A DNA stretch of 64,000 nucleotides from Paenibacillus montaniterrae. Its GTDB lineage: Bacteria > Bacillota > Bacilli > Paenibacillales > Paenibacillaceae. Of the stretch, positions 1 through 7,945 are shown piece by piece; positions within the stretch are counted from its first letter, which is position 1, and the number at the start of each line of letters is the position of its first letter. The translations under genes were made by a program, and so were the position numbers. The stretch is from assembly GCF_018403185.1 (NCBI RefSeq), contig NZ_BOSE01000003.1:248001-312000 (forward strand). Reading direction: 5' to 3'. The notes under the pieces were generated by a model. The model did not search any database, was not told the origin of the DNA, and worked only from the letters and a program-made list of their open reading frames with translations.

Positions 1-857
1 ATCAACTGCTCATCAAGCCATACCATAGTTGCGCCATAGGTTTGCAGTGACATAACCATCGTTTCTGCATCGCCTGCCGTCATATCCAGCACCGTGCGCG
101 CATAGGCCGCCGCTTCAGCCTGAAAGCCGAATATTCGCTGCAAATTAGGCAAGGCCAGCTCTTGCTCGCTCCAGCAAGCGCGCGGATACCAGCTTAGCTC
201 GGTTAAGCTTTCATCTTTAGTCCAGTCAGGAAAGAGCTGCTGCTGCTCGCCGTAGACTGGCTGTGCGAGCGGCTCTGAATAAATCCAGCCAGCCTGGCCG
301 CTCCGATTGGCAAAGGGCGACAGCACCTGCAAAATACGCACCTTGCCTTCCTCTGCTCCAAAGCGGCAGCCAAAGCCTGCGGGTGTTTTGCGAGCCTCGA
401 TCATAAGCACATTCCAGCCTTTTTCGAATAATAGCGGAATGGCGACTCGTCCGTCTGGCTTGAGCTCCTCAATTACAGCTGAGTGATACAGCCTTTGCTC
501 GTTCAAATAGAGTGAGATTGGACCAAGCGGCTCCATCACCCCATCAATTGAGCGCTGCTCATCACTCCATACCAAAGCCATCGCATAAGCATAGGAGCCG
601 TTCGGGCTAGCTGAGTAGATGTCGCCAAAATCTAGCAAATAGAGGCCTTCACTATTTTGCATTATACCTGCAGCCGAAAACGCGCGATGAATGAAGGGGA
701 GCGGCGGGTTAGCGCCGATATATCGATTAGCGACAAGCTCAAGCACCTGCTGAGTATCTTCACCAAAGCTGTAATGAGCACTTTCTTTCGCAGAAAAATC
801 CAATGCGGACACACACCTTTCAGCGTCATATATAGAGATTAAAGCTTCAAATAGCAT
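1..857 (-). CDS. Partial probable carbohydrate-active enzyme (N-terminal part; 3' end outside window)
   Basis: The reverse strand is open from position 857 to the window edge, about 285 codons with codon use like its neighbours. The translation is rich in aromatic residues and in the short strands of a beta-sandwich (for example LLDFGDIYSASPNGSYAYAM and GRVAIPLLFEKGWNVLMIEA). It resembles the accessory N-terminal domain of large Paenibacillus glycoside hydrolases, possibly of the GH88/GH105 type, but I do not recognise the family with confidence and the catalytic part is missing. There is no signal peptide, so the protein is probably cytoplasmic. The start is uncertain: the ATG at 857 has no clear Shine-Dalgarno, and a GTG at 812 follows GAAAGG closely. 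The LacI-type operator at 866-879 lies just upstream, which suggests co-regulation with the inositol genes and a substrate such as an inositol glycoside. That last point is inference. Confidence 0.6.
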   Translation of the reverse strand, partial: MLFEALISIYDAERCVSALDFSAKESAHYSFGEDTQQVLELVANRYIGANPPLPFIHRAFSAAGIMQNSEGLYLLDFGDIYSASPNGSYAYAMALVWSDEQRSIDGVMEPLGPISLYLNEQRLYHSAVIEELKPDGRVAIPLLFEKGWNVLMIEARKTPAGFGCRFGAEEGKVRILQVLSPFANRSGQAGWIYSEPLAQPVYGEQQQLFPDWTKDESLTELSWYPRACWSEQELALPNLQRIFGFQAEAAAYARTVLDMTAGDAETMVMSLQTYGATMVWLDEQL

Positions 858-865
858 ACAACAGA

Positions 866-879
866 GTTAAGCGCTTACC
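866..879. promoter_or_regulatory. LacI-family operator upstream of the leftward gene
   Basis: The 14-mer GTTAAGCGCTTACC has the AAGCGCTT core typical of LacI-family operators. It is the exact reverse complement of the site at 2215-2228 in the iolD promoter. It lies 9-22 bases before the ATG at 857 of the leftward gene. The LacI-type repressor gene begins about 200 bases away on the other strand, so that protein is the likely ligand. Confidence 0.75.
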
Positions 880-893
880 TTTTCATTGTAGAA

Positions 894-906
894 GCTAACC
901 GCTTGT
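894..906. promoter_or_regulatory. Possible second, weaker LacI-type operator
   Basis: On the reverse strand this reads ACAAGCGGTTAGC, which matches 10 of 13 positions of GTAAGCGCTTAAC, the operator sequence at 866-879 and 2216-2228. Its centre is 27 bases from the stronger site, so two dimers could bind on the same region or form a loop. The degeneracy makes this a candidate only. Confidence 0.35.
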
Positions 907-1079
907 TATGCAATACATAATTTCATTCGGCCGAAAAATCAGTTATGATTATGAGTAATGGGTTAATCGCAAGCAGGCTAATCGCAAGTACGATAACACT
1001 AGCTTTCGAAGTGCTTTTTATGTACAGGGAAGCTGAATCAGAATCAGAAGTACCATAAAAAGTTGTAGGAGTTAAGCAA

Positions 1080-2084
1080 ATGAAAATAACGATATATGAT
1101 GTGGCAGAGAAAGCGGGGGTTTCCATCGCGACTGTGTCCAAGGTCATCAATAATACCGGACGGATTAGTGAGAAAACAAGGAAAAAAGTGATGCAAATCA
1201 TGGACGAGCTGGAGTATCAGCCAAGCGTTGTCGCTTCAGCGCTGTCAGGGAAAAGCACCTTTACCCTCGGCTTAACCTTGCCAGACCTGGCCAACCCTTA
1301 TTTTGCCGAGCTGGCAAGAGCGATTGAGGATCAAGGACGGAAGCATGGCTTTAATGTATTTATTTGCAGCACCGACAATGATGCTGACAAGGAAGAGGAA
1401 TATTATCAGCTGTTTATGAAGAAGCGGGTTGACGGCATTATTATGGTGTCGCGCGACAAGCAAAACGTAGTCGTTAAAAAAATATTAAGCGAAAAAGTAC
1501 CGCTTGTTATGATCGCCAGAGAAATTTTTTCCGCTCCGGTTACATCGGTGATGGTCGATGACTATTATGGCGGAATGCAGGCAGGTCAGCATTTGCTGCA
1601 GCAAGGGCATCAAAATATTGCCGTAATTGTAGAAAATTTAACGGAGCTGGGGAGTAAGGAACGGCTGCGCGGATGTGTTGATGCGATGAAGGAAGCACAG
1701 CTGGAGCTCGATCCGCAGCTTGTAATCGAGGGCGGCTATACGCTGGAAAGCGGCAAGGCGGCAATGAAGCAGCTGCTGCAGCAAAAGCAGCGGCCGACCG
1801 CTGTATTTGCCTGCAATGACATTCTTGCGATTGGCGCGATCCAGGCTGTGCGGGAAGGTGGGCTTAAAGTGCCAGACGATATTTCAATTGTCGGCTATGA
1901 CAATACGATATTGGCAACGATCATCGACCCGCCGCTCACTACAGTAGCGCAGCCGATGCAGGAAATCGGGGAGCGCTCCGTCGCGCTGCTCGTACAGCAA
2001 ATTCAAAGCAAGGAAACGGTTAGGCAGCGCGTTCTGCTAATGCCCGATCTGGTTGTGCGTCAGTCAACGCGTACGATCAAATAA
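1080..2084 (+). CDS. LacI/GalR-family transcriptional repressor of the inositol genes
   Basis: The 334-residue protein has the standard LacI layout: an N-terminal helix-turn-helix (residues 2-50, with DVAEKAGVSIATVSKVIN), the hinge helix ending at QPSVVASAL, and a periplasmic-binding-protein-like effector domain (residues about 60-330, with FTLGLTLPDLANPYFAEL and DDISIVGYDN). Its length is normal. The ATG follows GTAGGAG at good spacing. It lies between the leftward gene and iolD, each of which carries the same palindromic operator, so it most probably represses both and responds to an inositol-derived sugar. This differs from Bacillus subtilis, where the DeoR-type IolR controls iol genes. 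The family call is secure; target and inducer are inferred from operator position. Confidence 0.9.
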   Translation: MKITIYDVAEKAGVSIATVSKVINNTGRISEKTRKKVMQIMDELEYQPSVVASALSGKSTFTLGLTLPDLANPYFAELARAIEDQGRKHGFNVFICSTDNDADKEEEYYQLFMKKRVDGIIMVSRDKQNVVVKKILSEKVPLVMIAREIFSAPVTSVMVDDYYGGMQAGQHLLQQGHQNIAVIVENLTELGSKERLRGCVDAMKEAQLELDPQLVIEGGYTLESGKAAMKQLLQQKQRPTAVFACNDILAIGAIQAVREGGLKVPDDISIVGYDNTILATIIDPPLTTVAQPMQEIGERSVALLVQQIQSKETVRQRVLLMPDLVVRQSTRTIK

Positions 2085-2175
2085 CATCATAAGCTTGCTC
2101 ATCTAAACTATTTTTCCGTAATGCAATCCAATCGCCAGCATTGGCATAGCGCAAACGGGAAAATAGTTTTTTTAG

Positions 2176-2203
2176 TTGACAATGCTCAAAATATCGGTAT
2201 AAT
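2176..2203 (+). promoter_or_regulatory. Sigma-A promoter of the iol operon
   Basis: A perfect -35 TTGACA (2176-2181) and a perfect -10 TATAAT (2198-2203) are separated by 16 bases. Transcription would start near 2210, directly before the operator at 2215-2229. This geometry suits a strong promoter blocked by a repressor. Confidence 0.85.
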
Positions 2204-2214
2204 TCGCATTATAA

Positions 2215-2229
2215 GGTAAGCGCTTAACC
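2215..2229. promoter_or_regulatory. LacI-family operator in the iolD promoter
   Basis: The sequence GGTAAGCGCTTAACC is a near-perfect palindrome lying at about +5 to +20 of the predicted iol transcript. Its first 14 bases are the exact reverse complement of the site at 866-879. A repressor bound here would block initiation or early elongation. The adjacent LacI-type gene (1080-2084) is the expected binder. Confidence 0.8.
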
Positions 2230-2294
2230 TATTCTTTCGTTGACAAACAGCTTTCTTTGAGCAATAAGAAGAGTAATGAATGCGAGGTGCTACG

Positions 2295-4160
2295 ATGGAA
2301 ACAATTCGTTTGACGATGGCCCAGGCGTTAATTCGCTTTCTAGACCAGCAATATGTTGAGCTGGATGGGGTGGAAAGCAAGTTTTTTCAAGGTGTGATGG
2401 GAATTTTCGGTCACGGCAATGTGACGGGCATAGGTCAGGCGCTGGAGCAAAGCCGAGACGGCCTGCATTTCATTCAAGGCAAAAATGAGCAAGGCATGGC
2501 TCATGCCGCAATTGCCTTCGCCAAGCAAAAAAACCGCTTGGCTGCTTATGCCTGCACCTCCTCGATTGGACCTGGGGCATTGAACATGGTGACGGCAGCC
2601 GGAGTGGCTACCGTGAACCGCATTCCGCTGCTGCTGCTGCCAGGCGATATATTTGCCAGCCGCTTGCCGGACCCGGTATTGCAGCAGATCGAATATCCGA
2701 TGGATTATACCGTTTCTGCCAACGATGCCTTCAAGCCAGTCAGCAAGTTTTGGGATCGCATCAGCCGACCGGAGCAGCTTGTCCCTTCTGCGCTGCATGC
2801 AATGCGAGTGCTGACCGATCCGGCGGAAACAGGCGCAGTAACCTTGAGCTTGCCGCAGGATGTGCAGTGCGAAGCCTACGACTATCCGGCCTCCTTTTTT
2901 GCAAAACGCGTGCACCGCATTGAACGGCGGCAGCCTTCAGAGTCCTCCATAAGCGAAGCCGCACAGCTTATTGCAGCTGCCAGATACCCGCTCATTATTG
3001 CAGGCGGCGGCGTTCACTATTCCTATGCGCTGCAGGAGCTGCAGCAGCTGGCAGAAGCGTGCCAAATTCCTGTTACGGAAACACAGGCCGGCAAAAGCTC
3101 CATGTCGTGGCAGCATCCACTATCCTTTGGCGGCATAGGAGTAACAGGAACCGAGCCTGCCAATCAGCTTGCAGCCGAAGCGGATCTTGTCATTGCAGTT
3201 GGTACAAGACTTTCCGATTTTTCTACAGCCTCGAAAACGGCCTTTAAAAACCCCGATGCCAAATTCGTCAATATTAATATTTCAGGCCTCGACGCCTATA
3301 AAACGAGCGGCGGCGGGCGGATAATCGCAGATGCAAAGTTGGCGCTGTCTCAGCTTTCAATGCAGTTGAAAGCGATTTCCTATCAATCCTCCTATTCTGC
3401 CGAGCAGCTGCAGAAGCTGAAGCAGGCGTGGGATGCTGAAGTGGATCGACTTTATGATGCCGAATCAATGCACGGTTTGGTGCAAACGAGTGTGCTTGGC
3501 GAGATTAATCGTTTTATAGGCGAGCAGGATATTGTCGTATGCGCGGCGGGCAGCATGCCAGGCGATTTGCATCGGATGTGGCGAACGACTCAGCCTAAAA
3601 CCTATCATATGGAGTACGGCTTTTCCTGCATGGGCTATGAGGTTAGCGGTGCTTTTGGCGTTAAGCTGGCGGAGCCTGAGCGAGAGGTGTATGCGCTGGT
3701 CGGTGACGGCAGCTACCTGATGCTTCATTCCGAGCTGCTGACCAGTCTGCAGGAAGGAATGAAGATAACGATTTTACTGCTCGATAATCACGGCTATCAA
3801 TGTATTCATAATTTGCAGCGAGAGCATGGCAGCGGCAGCTTTGGCAACGAATTTAGAGTGCGAGACGAGCAGGGGCAGCTAGCGGGCGAATATTTGCCAA
3901 TTGATTTTGCCGCGCATGCCAGAAGCATGGGCGCTAACGCCTATACCGCAACGACCAGGGAGCAGCTGAGAGAAGCGCTGGCTCGCGCCAAGCAGCATGC
4001 GACGACAACGTTGATTTCGATTCCGGTGCTGCCTGGCACGAACACATCCGGCTATCAATCCTGGTGGCAGGTAGGCGTAGCCGAGGTTTCCACGCAGCCG
4101 ACTGTTCAGGCGGCCTATGCAAGCTATCAAAAAAATGTACAGCAAATAAAACAGCTGTAG
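2295..4160 (+). CDS. iolD: 3D-(3,5/4)-trihydroxycyclohexane-1,2-dione acylhydrolase (IolD)
   Basis: This thiamine-diphosphate enzyme opens the ring of 3D-trihydroxycyclohexane-1,2-dione to give 5-deoxy-D-glucuronate, the third step of myo-inositol catabolism. The 621 residues carry the N-terminal PYR-like domain with the family opening (FLDQQYVELDGVESKFFQG) and the catalytic Glu region (GKNEQGMAHAA, near residue 65). The central domain follows (residues 210-340). The C-terminal thiamine-binding domain contains GDGSYLMLHSELLTSLQEG followed by DNHGYQCIHN, the GDG...N metal motif. ATG 2295 is chosen because GAGGTG stands 6 bases upstream; the ATG at 2280 has no such site. It is first in the operon, 13 bases before iolE, and controlled by the promoter/operator at 2176-2229. 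Confidence 0.97.
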   Translation: METIRLTMAQALIRFLDQQYVELDGVESKFFQGVMGIFGHGNVTGIGQALEQSRDGLHFIQGKNEQGMAHAAIAFAKQKNRLAAYACTSSIGPGALNMVTAAGVATVNRIPLLLLPGDIFASRLPDPVLQQIEYPMDYTVSANDAFKPVSKFWDRISRPEQLVPSALHAMRVLTDPAETGAVTLSLPQDVQCEAYDYPASFFAKRVHRIERRQPSESSISEAAQLIAAARYPLIIAGGGVHYSYALQELQQLAEACQIPVTETQAGKSSMSWQHPLSFGGIGVTGTEPANQLAAEADLVIAVGTRLSDFSTASKTAFKNPDAKFVNINISGLDAYKTSGGGRIIADAKLALSQLSMQLKAISYQSSYSAEQLQKLKQAWDAEVDRLYDAESMHGLVQTSVLGEINRFIGEQDIVVCAAGSMPGDLHRMWRTTQPKTYHMEYGFSCMGYEVSGAFGVKLAEPEREVYALVGDGSYLMLHSELLTSLQEGMKITILLLDNHGYQCIHNLQREHGSGSFGNEFRVRDEQGQLAGEYLPIDFAAHARSMGANAYTATTREQLREALARAKQHATTTLISIPVLPGTNTSGYQSWWQVGVAEVSTQPTVQAAYASYQKNVQQIKQL

Positions 4161-4173
4161 ACGGGAGGTCTGT

Positions 4174-5058
4174 ATGGCGATTTCATTAGGGATTTCAGCG
4201 ATTAATTGGGTGAATGAAGATATTTTGGCTTTAGGCGATCATTATACAGCTGAAGAAGTGCTGGCGGATATGTCGGGACTTGGCTTTGCCGGAACGGAGT
4301 TTTGCCGCAAATTTCCCAAGGATGCTCCATCCTTGCAGGCATTGCTTGCCAACTACAATATGGTGCTGAGCTCGCAGTGGAATTCTGTTCATTTTAGCGA
4401 TGCCGCACGAAAGGAAGCCGAGCTGGAAAAGTATAAGCGCCGCGTTGATTTTTTGGCTGAAATGGGCTGCAAGCATGTCGTTACCTGCGAAAGCGGCAAC
4501 ACCTTTGAGGATTTAACGCAGAACAAAGTAAGTATTGAGGAGCTAAACGAGGAGCAGTGGGCGTCCTTAATAGACGGTTTGCATCGTGCTGGACAGTACT
4601 GCAACGATAAAGGGATGAAGCTTGTCTATCACTATCATGGCGAAACGGTGATCGAAAAGCCGGCGCAAATTGATCGGTTAATGGCCTCGACGGATGCTAG
4701 GCTCGTTCATTTGCTATATGACACCGGCCATGCCTATTACGGCGGCTATGATCCATTGGAGCTGCTGAATAAATACTATGATCGTATCGCCTATATCCAT
4801 TTGAAGGATATTCGCAAGGCGCAGCTGGAGCAGTTGCTAGAGTCGGGGCTGCGCTTTAGAACAGGCGTGCAAAATGGCGTATTCACCGTGCCTGGCGACG
4901 GATGCATCGATTTTGCTCCAATTGTGCAGCAATTGCTTGCTCGCAAGTACGATGGCTGGATCATTATTGAGGCTGAACAGGATCCGGATGTAGCCAATCC
5001 TGTCGAGTATGCGGCTAAGGCATTGCGATATTTGCAGACGATTGGGCTGCCGGTTTAA
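4174..5058 (+). CDS. iolE: Inosose dehydratase (IolE)
   Basis: IolE dehydrates 2-keto-myo-inositol (scyllo-inosose) to the diketone used by IolD. The 294-residue sequence is a xylose-isomerase-like TIM barrel beginning with the family signature GISAINWVNEDI. Metal-binding residues sit in strand ends such as LVYHYHGETV (His), LLYDTGHAYYGG (Asp/His) and YIHLKDIR (His). A GGGAGG site precedes the ATG. It is a cytoplasmic enzyme transcribed with iolD (13-base gap) and followed by iolG, so three consecutive reactions are encoded by adjacent genes, although not in order of use. Confidence 0.96.
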   Translation: MAISLGISAINWVNEDILALGDHYTAEEVLADMSGLGFAGTEFCRKFPKDAPSLQALLANYNMVLSSQWNSVHFSDAARKEAELEKYKRRVDFLAEMGCKHVVTCESGNTFEDLTQNKVSIEELNEEQWASLIDGLHRAGQYCNDKGMKLVYHYHGETVIEKPAQIDRLMASTDARLVHLLYDTGHAYYGGYDPLELLNKYYDRIAYIHLKDIRKAQLEQLLESGLRFRTGVQNGVFTVPGDGCIDFAPIVQQLLARKYDGWIIIEAEQDPDVANPVEYAAKALRYLQTIGLPV

Positions 5059-5124
5059 CGGATGCCAAGCATCAAGAGCGGTGACAGAAGCGGCTGAAAT
5101 TTTAAGACAGAGAGAGGGCTGCGT

Positions 5125-6138
5125 ATGAGCAGGATAGGAATTGGGATAGTTGGTGCAGGCAGAATAGGAAAGCTGCATGCGGAAAATATGATTAAGCACC
5201 CGGACATCGAGCTGATTGGGGTGTCGGATGTACAGCTCAATGAAGCGCTGCTTCGCTGGAGCAAGCCTTTTAATCTTTCGATCGTGACCGACAGCTATTT
5301 GCAATTAATTGAGGATGAGCGCGTAGATGCGATCTTTATTTGCTCCCCAACCAATACACATATTGACATCATTAGAGCAGCGGCAGCCGCCGGGAAGCAT
5401 ATATTTTGCGAAAAGCCAATCAGCTTTCACTATGAGGAGACGAAGCAAGTGCTGCAGCTTGTGCAGGAAGCGGGCATTATCTTTCAAGTAGGCTTTAATC
5501 GAAGATTTGACCATAATTTCAGCAAGGTCCGTGCGCTGGTCGATGCAGACAAAATTGGTGAGCCGCATATCATTAAAATTACTTCACGCGACCCGGCTCC
5601 TCCCCCGGCAAGCTATATTGCAGCCTCGGGCGGAATGTTTATGGATATGAGCATTCATGATTTTGATATGGCTCGTTTTCTGGCAGGCAGCGAGGTAGAA
5701 ACAGTATTTGCCGAAGGAACGGTTTTGGTCGACCCGGCTATTGGCGAGCTGGGCGACATCGATACAGCGATTGTGACGCTGCGTTTTACCAACGGCGCCC
5801 TGGGCGTCATTGACAACAGCCGCCGAGCTGCTTATGGCTATGACCAAAGAGTTGAAATATTAGGAGCCAAGGGAAGCATCGGCGTAGAAAATGATTTGCC
5901 GACTACTGTGAAAATCAGCACAGAGGAAGCGATCGTAACCGATCATCCGCAATACTTTTTCCTTGATCGCTATATGGCGTCCTATAAAGCAGAGCTGGAG
6001 CATTTTATAGAATGCGTAAGCAACGGCGCCGCACCGAGCGTATCGGTTTTCGATGGCTACCAGGCAGAACGCATCGCTTGTGCAGCTAGGCGGTCGCTTG
6101 GCGAACACAGAATAGTACACATGGAAGAGGTTGTTTAA
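5125..6138 (+). CDS. iolG: Inositol 2-dehydrogenase, Gfo/Idh/MocA family (IolG)
   Basis: IolG oxidises myo-inositol to scyllo-inosose with NAD+, the first step of the pathway. The 337-residue protein has an N-terminal Rossmann fold (GIGIVGAGRIGKLHAENM), the EKPIS motif of the family near residue 97, and the C-terminal substrate domain with GGMFMDMSIHDFDMARFL, whose DxxxHD-like pattern carries the catalytic residues. The stop codon TAA (6136-6138) is part of the left end of the repeat that starts at 6133, so a repeat insertion or duplication reached into the last codons. The family also contains scyllo-inositol dehydrogenases, but position between iolE and iolB supports IolG. Confidence 0.93.
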   Translation: MSRIGIGIVGAGRIGKLHAENMIKHPDIELIGVSDVQLNEALLRWSKPFNLSIVTDSYLQLIEDERVDAIFICSPTNTHIDIIRAAAAAGKHIFCEKPISFHYEETKQVLQLVQEAGIIFQVGFNRRFDHNFSKVRALVDADKIGEPHIIKITSRDPAPPPASYIAASGGMFMDMSIHDFDMARFLAGSEVETVFAEGTVLVDPAIGELGDIDTAIVTLRFTNGALGVIDNSRRAAYGYDQRVEILGAKGSIGVENDLPTTVKISTEEAIVTDHPQYFFLDRYMASYKAELEHFIECVSNGAAPSVSVFDGYQAERIACAARRSLGEHRIVHMEEVV

Positions 6139-6300
6139 AAATTGAACTTTGATGACGATGCGGCTTCTTTGTAGCCTAGTCGACGGCGAATCTTGAACGC
6201 TAGCGAAAATTCCGGTGCTCACGTAGCAAGTGCCTACGCTGCGCTCCTCATTTTCTACTAGCGTCCAAGCTTCTTGGTCCTGAAAGCCCAATTTTTAAAC
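6133..6300. repeat. Type-1 long palindromic repeat, copy 1
   Basis: The unit starts with GTTTAAAAATTGAAC and ends with its near inverse GCCCAATTTTTAAAC. Inner arms CTTGAACGCTAG and CTAGCGTCCAAG, then GAAAAT and ATTTTC, fold towards a tip hairpin CGTAG/CTACG around 6226-6242. It overlaps the iolG stop codon. The copy from about 6187 to 6300 is essentially identical to 6373-6484. Confidence 0.9.
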
Positions 6301-6318
6301 TTCTATTTGGAAGAGGTA

Positions 6319-6484
6319 GTTTAAAAATTGGACATTGATGACGATGCGTTGCTTGTAGCATAGTCGGCGTCGAATCTTGAACGCTAGCGAAAATTCCGGT
6401 GCTCACGTAGCAAGTGCCTACGCTGCGCTCCTCATTTTCTACTAGCGTCCAAGCTTCTTGGTCCTGAAAGCCCAATTTTTAAAC
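6319..6484. repeat. Type-1 long palindromic repeat, copy 2
   Basis: This is the second tandem unit, offset 186 bases from copy 1. It has the same terminal inverted repeats (GTTTAAAAATTGGAC and GCCCAATTTTTAAAC) and the same inner arms. The linker before it (TTGGAAGAGGTA) resembles the last coding bases of iolG (ATGGAAGAGGTT), which shows that the duplicated block included the end of that gene. Confidence 0.9.
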
Positions 6485-6502
6485 TTCTATTTGGAAGAGG
6501 TA

Positions 6503-6690
6503 GTTTAAAAATTGGACATTGATGACGATGAGATGGCGTTGTAGCGGAGTCGGTGGCGAATCTTGAACGCTAGCGAAGGCTTATGCTTCCGATGTATGTT
6601 CCCACGGAAACATTTTAGGTGCTCACGTAGCAAGTGCCTACGCTGCGCTCCTCGCTTTCTGCTATCGTGCCATCTTCTTGGACCTGCACT
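6503..6690. repeat. Type-1 repeat, copy 3 (hybrid)
   Basis: The third tandem unit (184 bases after copy 2) begins like copies 1 and 2, including CTTGAACGCTAGCG. Its right arm (GCTATCGTGCCATC) instead matches the copy at 56426-56582. It contains about 40 extra bases (near 6578-6618) before the conserved GTGCTCACGTAG tip, and it lacks the ATTTTTAAAC right end. It passes directly into a type-2 repeat. Confidence 0.8.
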
Positions 6691-6697
6691 CAAAAAA

Positions 6698-6830
6698 ACT
6701 ACAGCGGAGGAGCAAAGCATCCGAAAACGAAGAGAGTCGCCTTTAACATCGTAATGCAACCTTAAAAATTCAAATAAGAAAGCATTACGATTTAAAAAGC
6801 GACTGAAGGATGCTTAGCTCCGGAGCGCTG
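6698..6830. repeat. Type-2 long hairpin repeat, copy A
   Basis: The 5' arm segments AGCG, GGAGCAAAGCATCC, AGTCGC and ATCGTAATGC pair in order with the 3' segments GCATTACGAT, GCGACT, GGATGCTTAGCTCC and CGCT. Together they form one long interrupted hairpin of about 130 bases. A conserved unpaired GAAAACGAA lies on the 5' side only. No T-run follows, so it is not a simple terminator. Confidence 0.85.
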
Positions 6831-6870
6831 CTGCTGCTTTCGCTTCGAAGAGCACTCAACAGAAAAAAAG

Positions 6871-7000
6871 CTACAGCGGAGGAGCAAAGCATCCGAAAAA
6901 CGAAGAGAGTCGCCTTTAACATCGTAAAGCAACCATAAAAATTCAAATAAGAGCATTACGATTTAAAAAGCGACTGAAGGATGCTTAGCTCCGGAGCGCT
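6871..7000. repeat. Type-2 long hairpin repeat, copy B
   Basis: This unit is nearly identical to copy A and lies 40 bases after it. The upper stem is slightly weakened (ATCGTAAAGC against GCATTACGAT). It is followed without a gap by two extra copies of its own 3' arm. Confidence 0.85.
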
Positions 7001-7082
7001 GATTTAAAAAGCGACTGGAGGATGCATTGCTCCGGAGCGCTGATTTAAAAAGCGACTGGAGGATGCATTGCTCCGGAGCGCT
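7001..7082. repeat. Two tandem 41-bp copies of the type-2 3' arm
   Basis: The units 7001-7041 and 7042-7082 are identical. Each begins GATTTAAAAAGCGACT and ends GCTCCGGAGCGCT, like the 3' arm of the type-2 hairpin. The arm carries GGATGCATTGCTCC, the variant found in copy C near 56.7 kb, not the GGATGCTTAGCTCC of neighbouring copies A and B. The iolB Shine-Dalgarno GAAGGAGG (7083-7090) begins at the next base. Confidence 0.9.
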
Positions 7083-7098
7083 GAAGGAGGTTAATAGA

Positions 7099-7902
7099 AT
7101 GAGTCATTTAAAAGTTTCGCCGCAGTATGATGCTGAAACTGGTCAGTTGATCAAGATTACACCGCAGTCGGCTGGCTGGAAGTATGTTGGCTTTGAGGTG
7201 GTGCAGCTGCGTCAGGGTCAGTCTACGGTACAGGAAACGCTCGATAATGAGGTGGCTGTTGTTGTTTTATCCGGCATTGTTACGCTTAAAACGAAGGCTG
7301 CGACGTGGAACAACATCGGTCAGCGCATGAGTGTGTTTGAGAAAATTGCGCCTTACACTGTTTATGTCCCGGCGCAGGATCGGATTGAAATAGCAGCGGA
7401 AACTGAGGCAGAGCTTGCATTTTGCAAGGCTCCTGGCGGGGGCGGTCTGCCTGCGCGCTTAATTGCGCCGACCGATGTTGGCGTTGAGGTTCGCGGCAAA
7501 GGCAATATGGAGCGGCTGATTCATAATATTTTGCCTGAATCACAGCCAGCCGACAGCCTGCTGGTCGTAGAGGTATTTACACCGCAAGGCCACTGGTCCA
7601 GCTATCCGCCGCATAAGCATGATCAGTTGAATTTGCCCGAGGAGTCGCTGCTGGAAGAAACCTACTATCATAAAATTTCGCCAGACAAAGGCTTTGCGAT
7701 CCAGCGGGTATATACGGATGATCGCTCGCTGGACGAGACGATTGTTGTAGGGCATAACGATGTCGTGCTCGTGCCGAAGGGCTATCATCCTGTCGGCGCG
7801 CCTCCTGGTTATGAGGTCTATTATTTGAATGTGATGGCAGGGCCGGTGCGCAGCTGGAAATTTAAAAATGACAAGGACCACGCATGGCTGTTTGGACGTT
7901 AA
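7099..7902 (+). CDS. iolB: 5-deoxy-glucuronate isomerase (IolB)
   Basis: IolB converts 5-deoxy-D-glucuronate to 5-dehydro-2-deoxy-D-gluconate. The 267-residue protein is a double cupin; metal ligands are visible in WSSYPPHKHDQ followed by LEETYYHKI (His, His, Glu, His), and a second cupin end in VLVPKGYHPVGAPPGYEVYYLNVMAG. ATG 7099 is chosen because GAAGGAGG lies 8 bases upstream and the protein then has normal length. The frame is open further upstream through the 41-bp repeats to an ATG at 7027, but that extension is repeat sequence. The gene is separated from iolG by 960 bases of palindromic repeats, so its expression may depend on read-through. Confidence 0.95.
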   Translation: MSHLKVSPQYDAETGQLIKITPQSAGWKYVGFEVVQLRQGQSTVQETLDNEVAVVVLSGIVTLKTKAATWNNIGQRMSVFEKIAPYTVYVPAQDRIEIAAETEAELAFCKAPGGGGLPARLIAPTDVGVEVRGKGNMERLIHNILPESQPADSLLVVEVFTPQGHWSSYPPHKHDQLNLPEESLLEETYYHKISPDKGFAIQRVYTDDRSLDETIVVGHNDVVLVPKGYHPVGAPPGYEVYYLNVMAGPVRSWKFKNDKDHAWLFGR

Positions 7903-7945
7903 CGTTCAATGAAGGTTGAATATGAAAAGATTGAGGTGAGAGGAC

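Noticed and set aside
657..842. Small rightward gene of 61 codons
   Set aside because: It is the shadow of the longer leftward frame, which has continuous coding character to the window edge, and no ribosome binding site precedes it.
2340..2915. Leftward gene of 191 codons inside iolD
   Set aside because: It overlaps the conserved IolD coding frame on the opposite strand, resembles no family and has no ribosome binding site.
6698..7000. T-box or known metabolite riboswitch before iolB
   Set aside because: No T-box TGGNACCGCG motif, no known riboswitch core and no terminator T-run could be found. The structure is one long hairpin and is repeated at unrelated genes.
6133..7082. CRISPR array or satellite made of direct repeats
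   Set aside because: The units (184-186 bp and 41 bp) are too long or have no spacers, and each unit is an imperfect palindrome. No cas gene is near.
7027..7098. N-terminal extension of IolB starting at 7027
   Set aside because: The extension is made of the 41-bp repeats and recurs almost unchanged before the unrelated amidase. The ATG at 7099 has an ideal Shine-Dalgarno and gives the normal family length.
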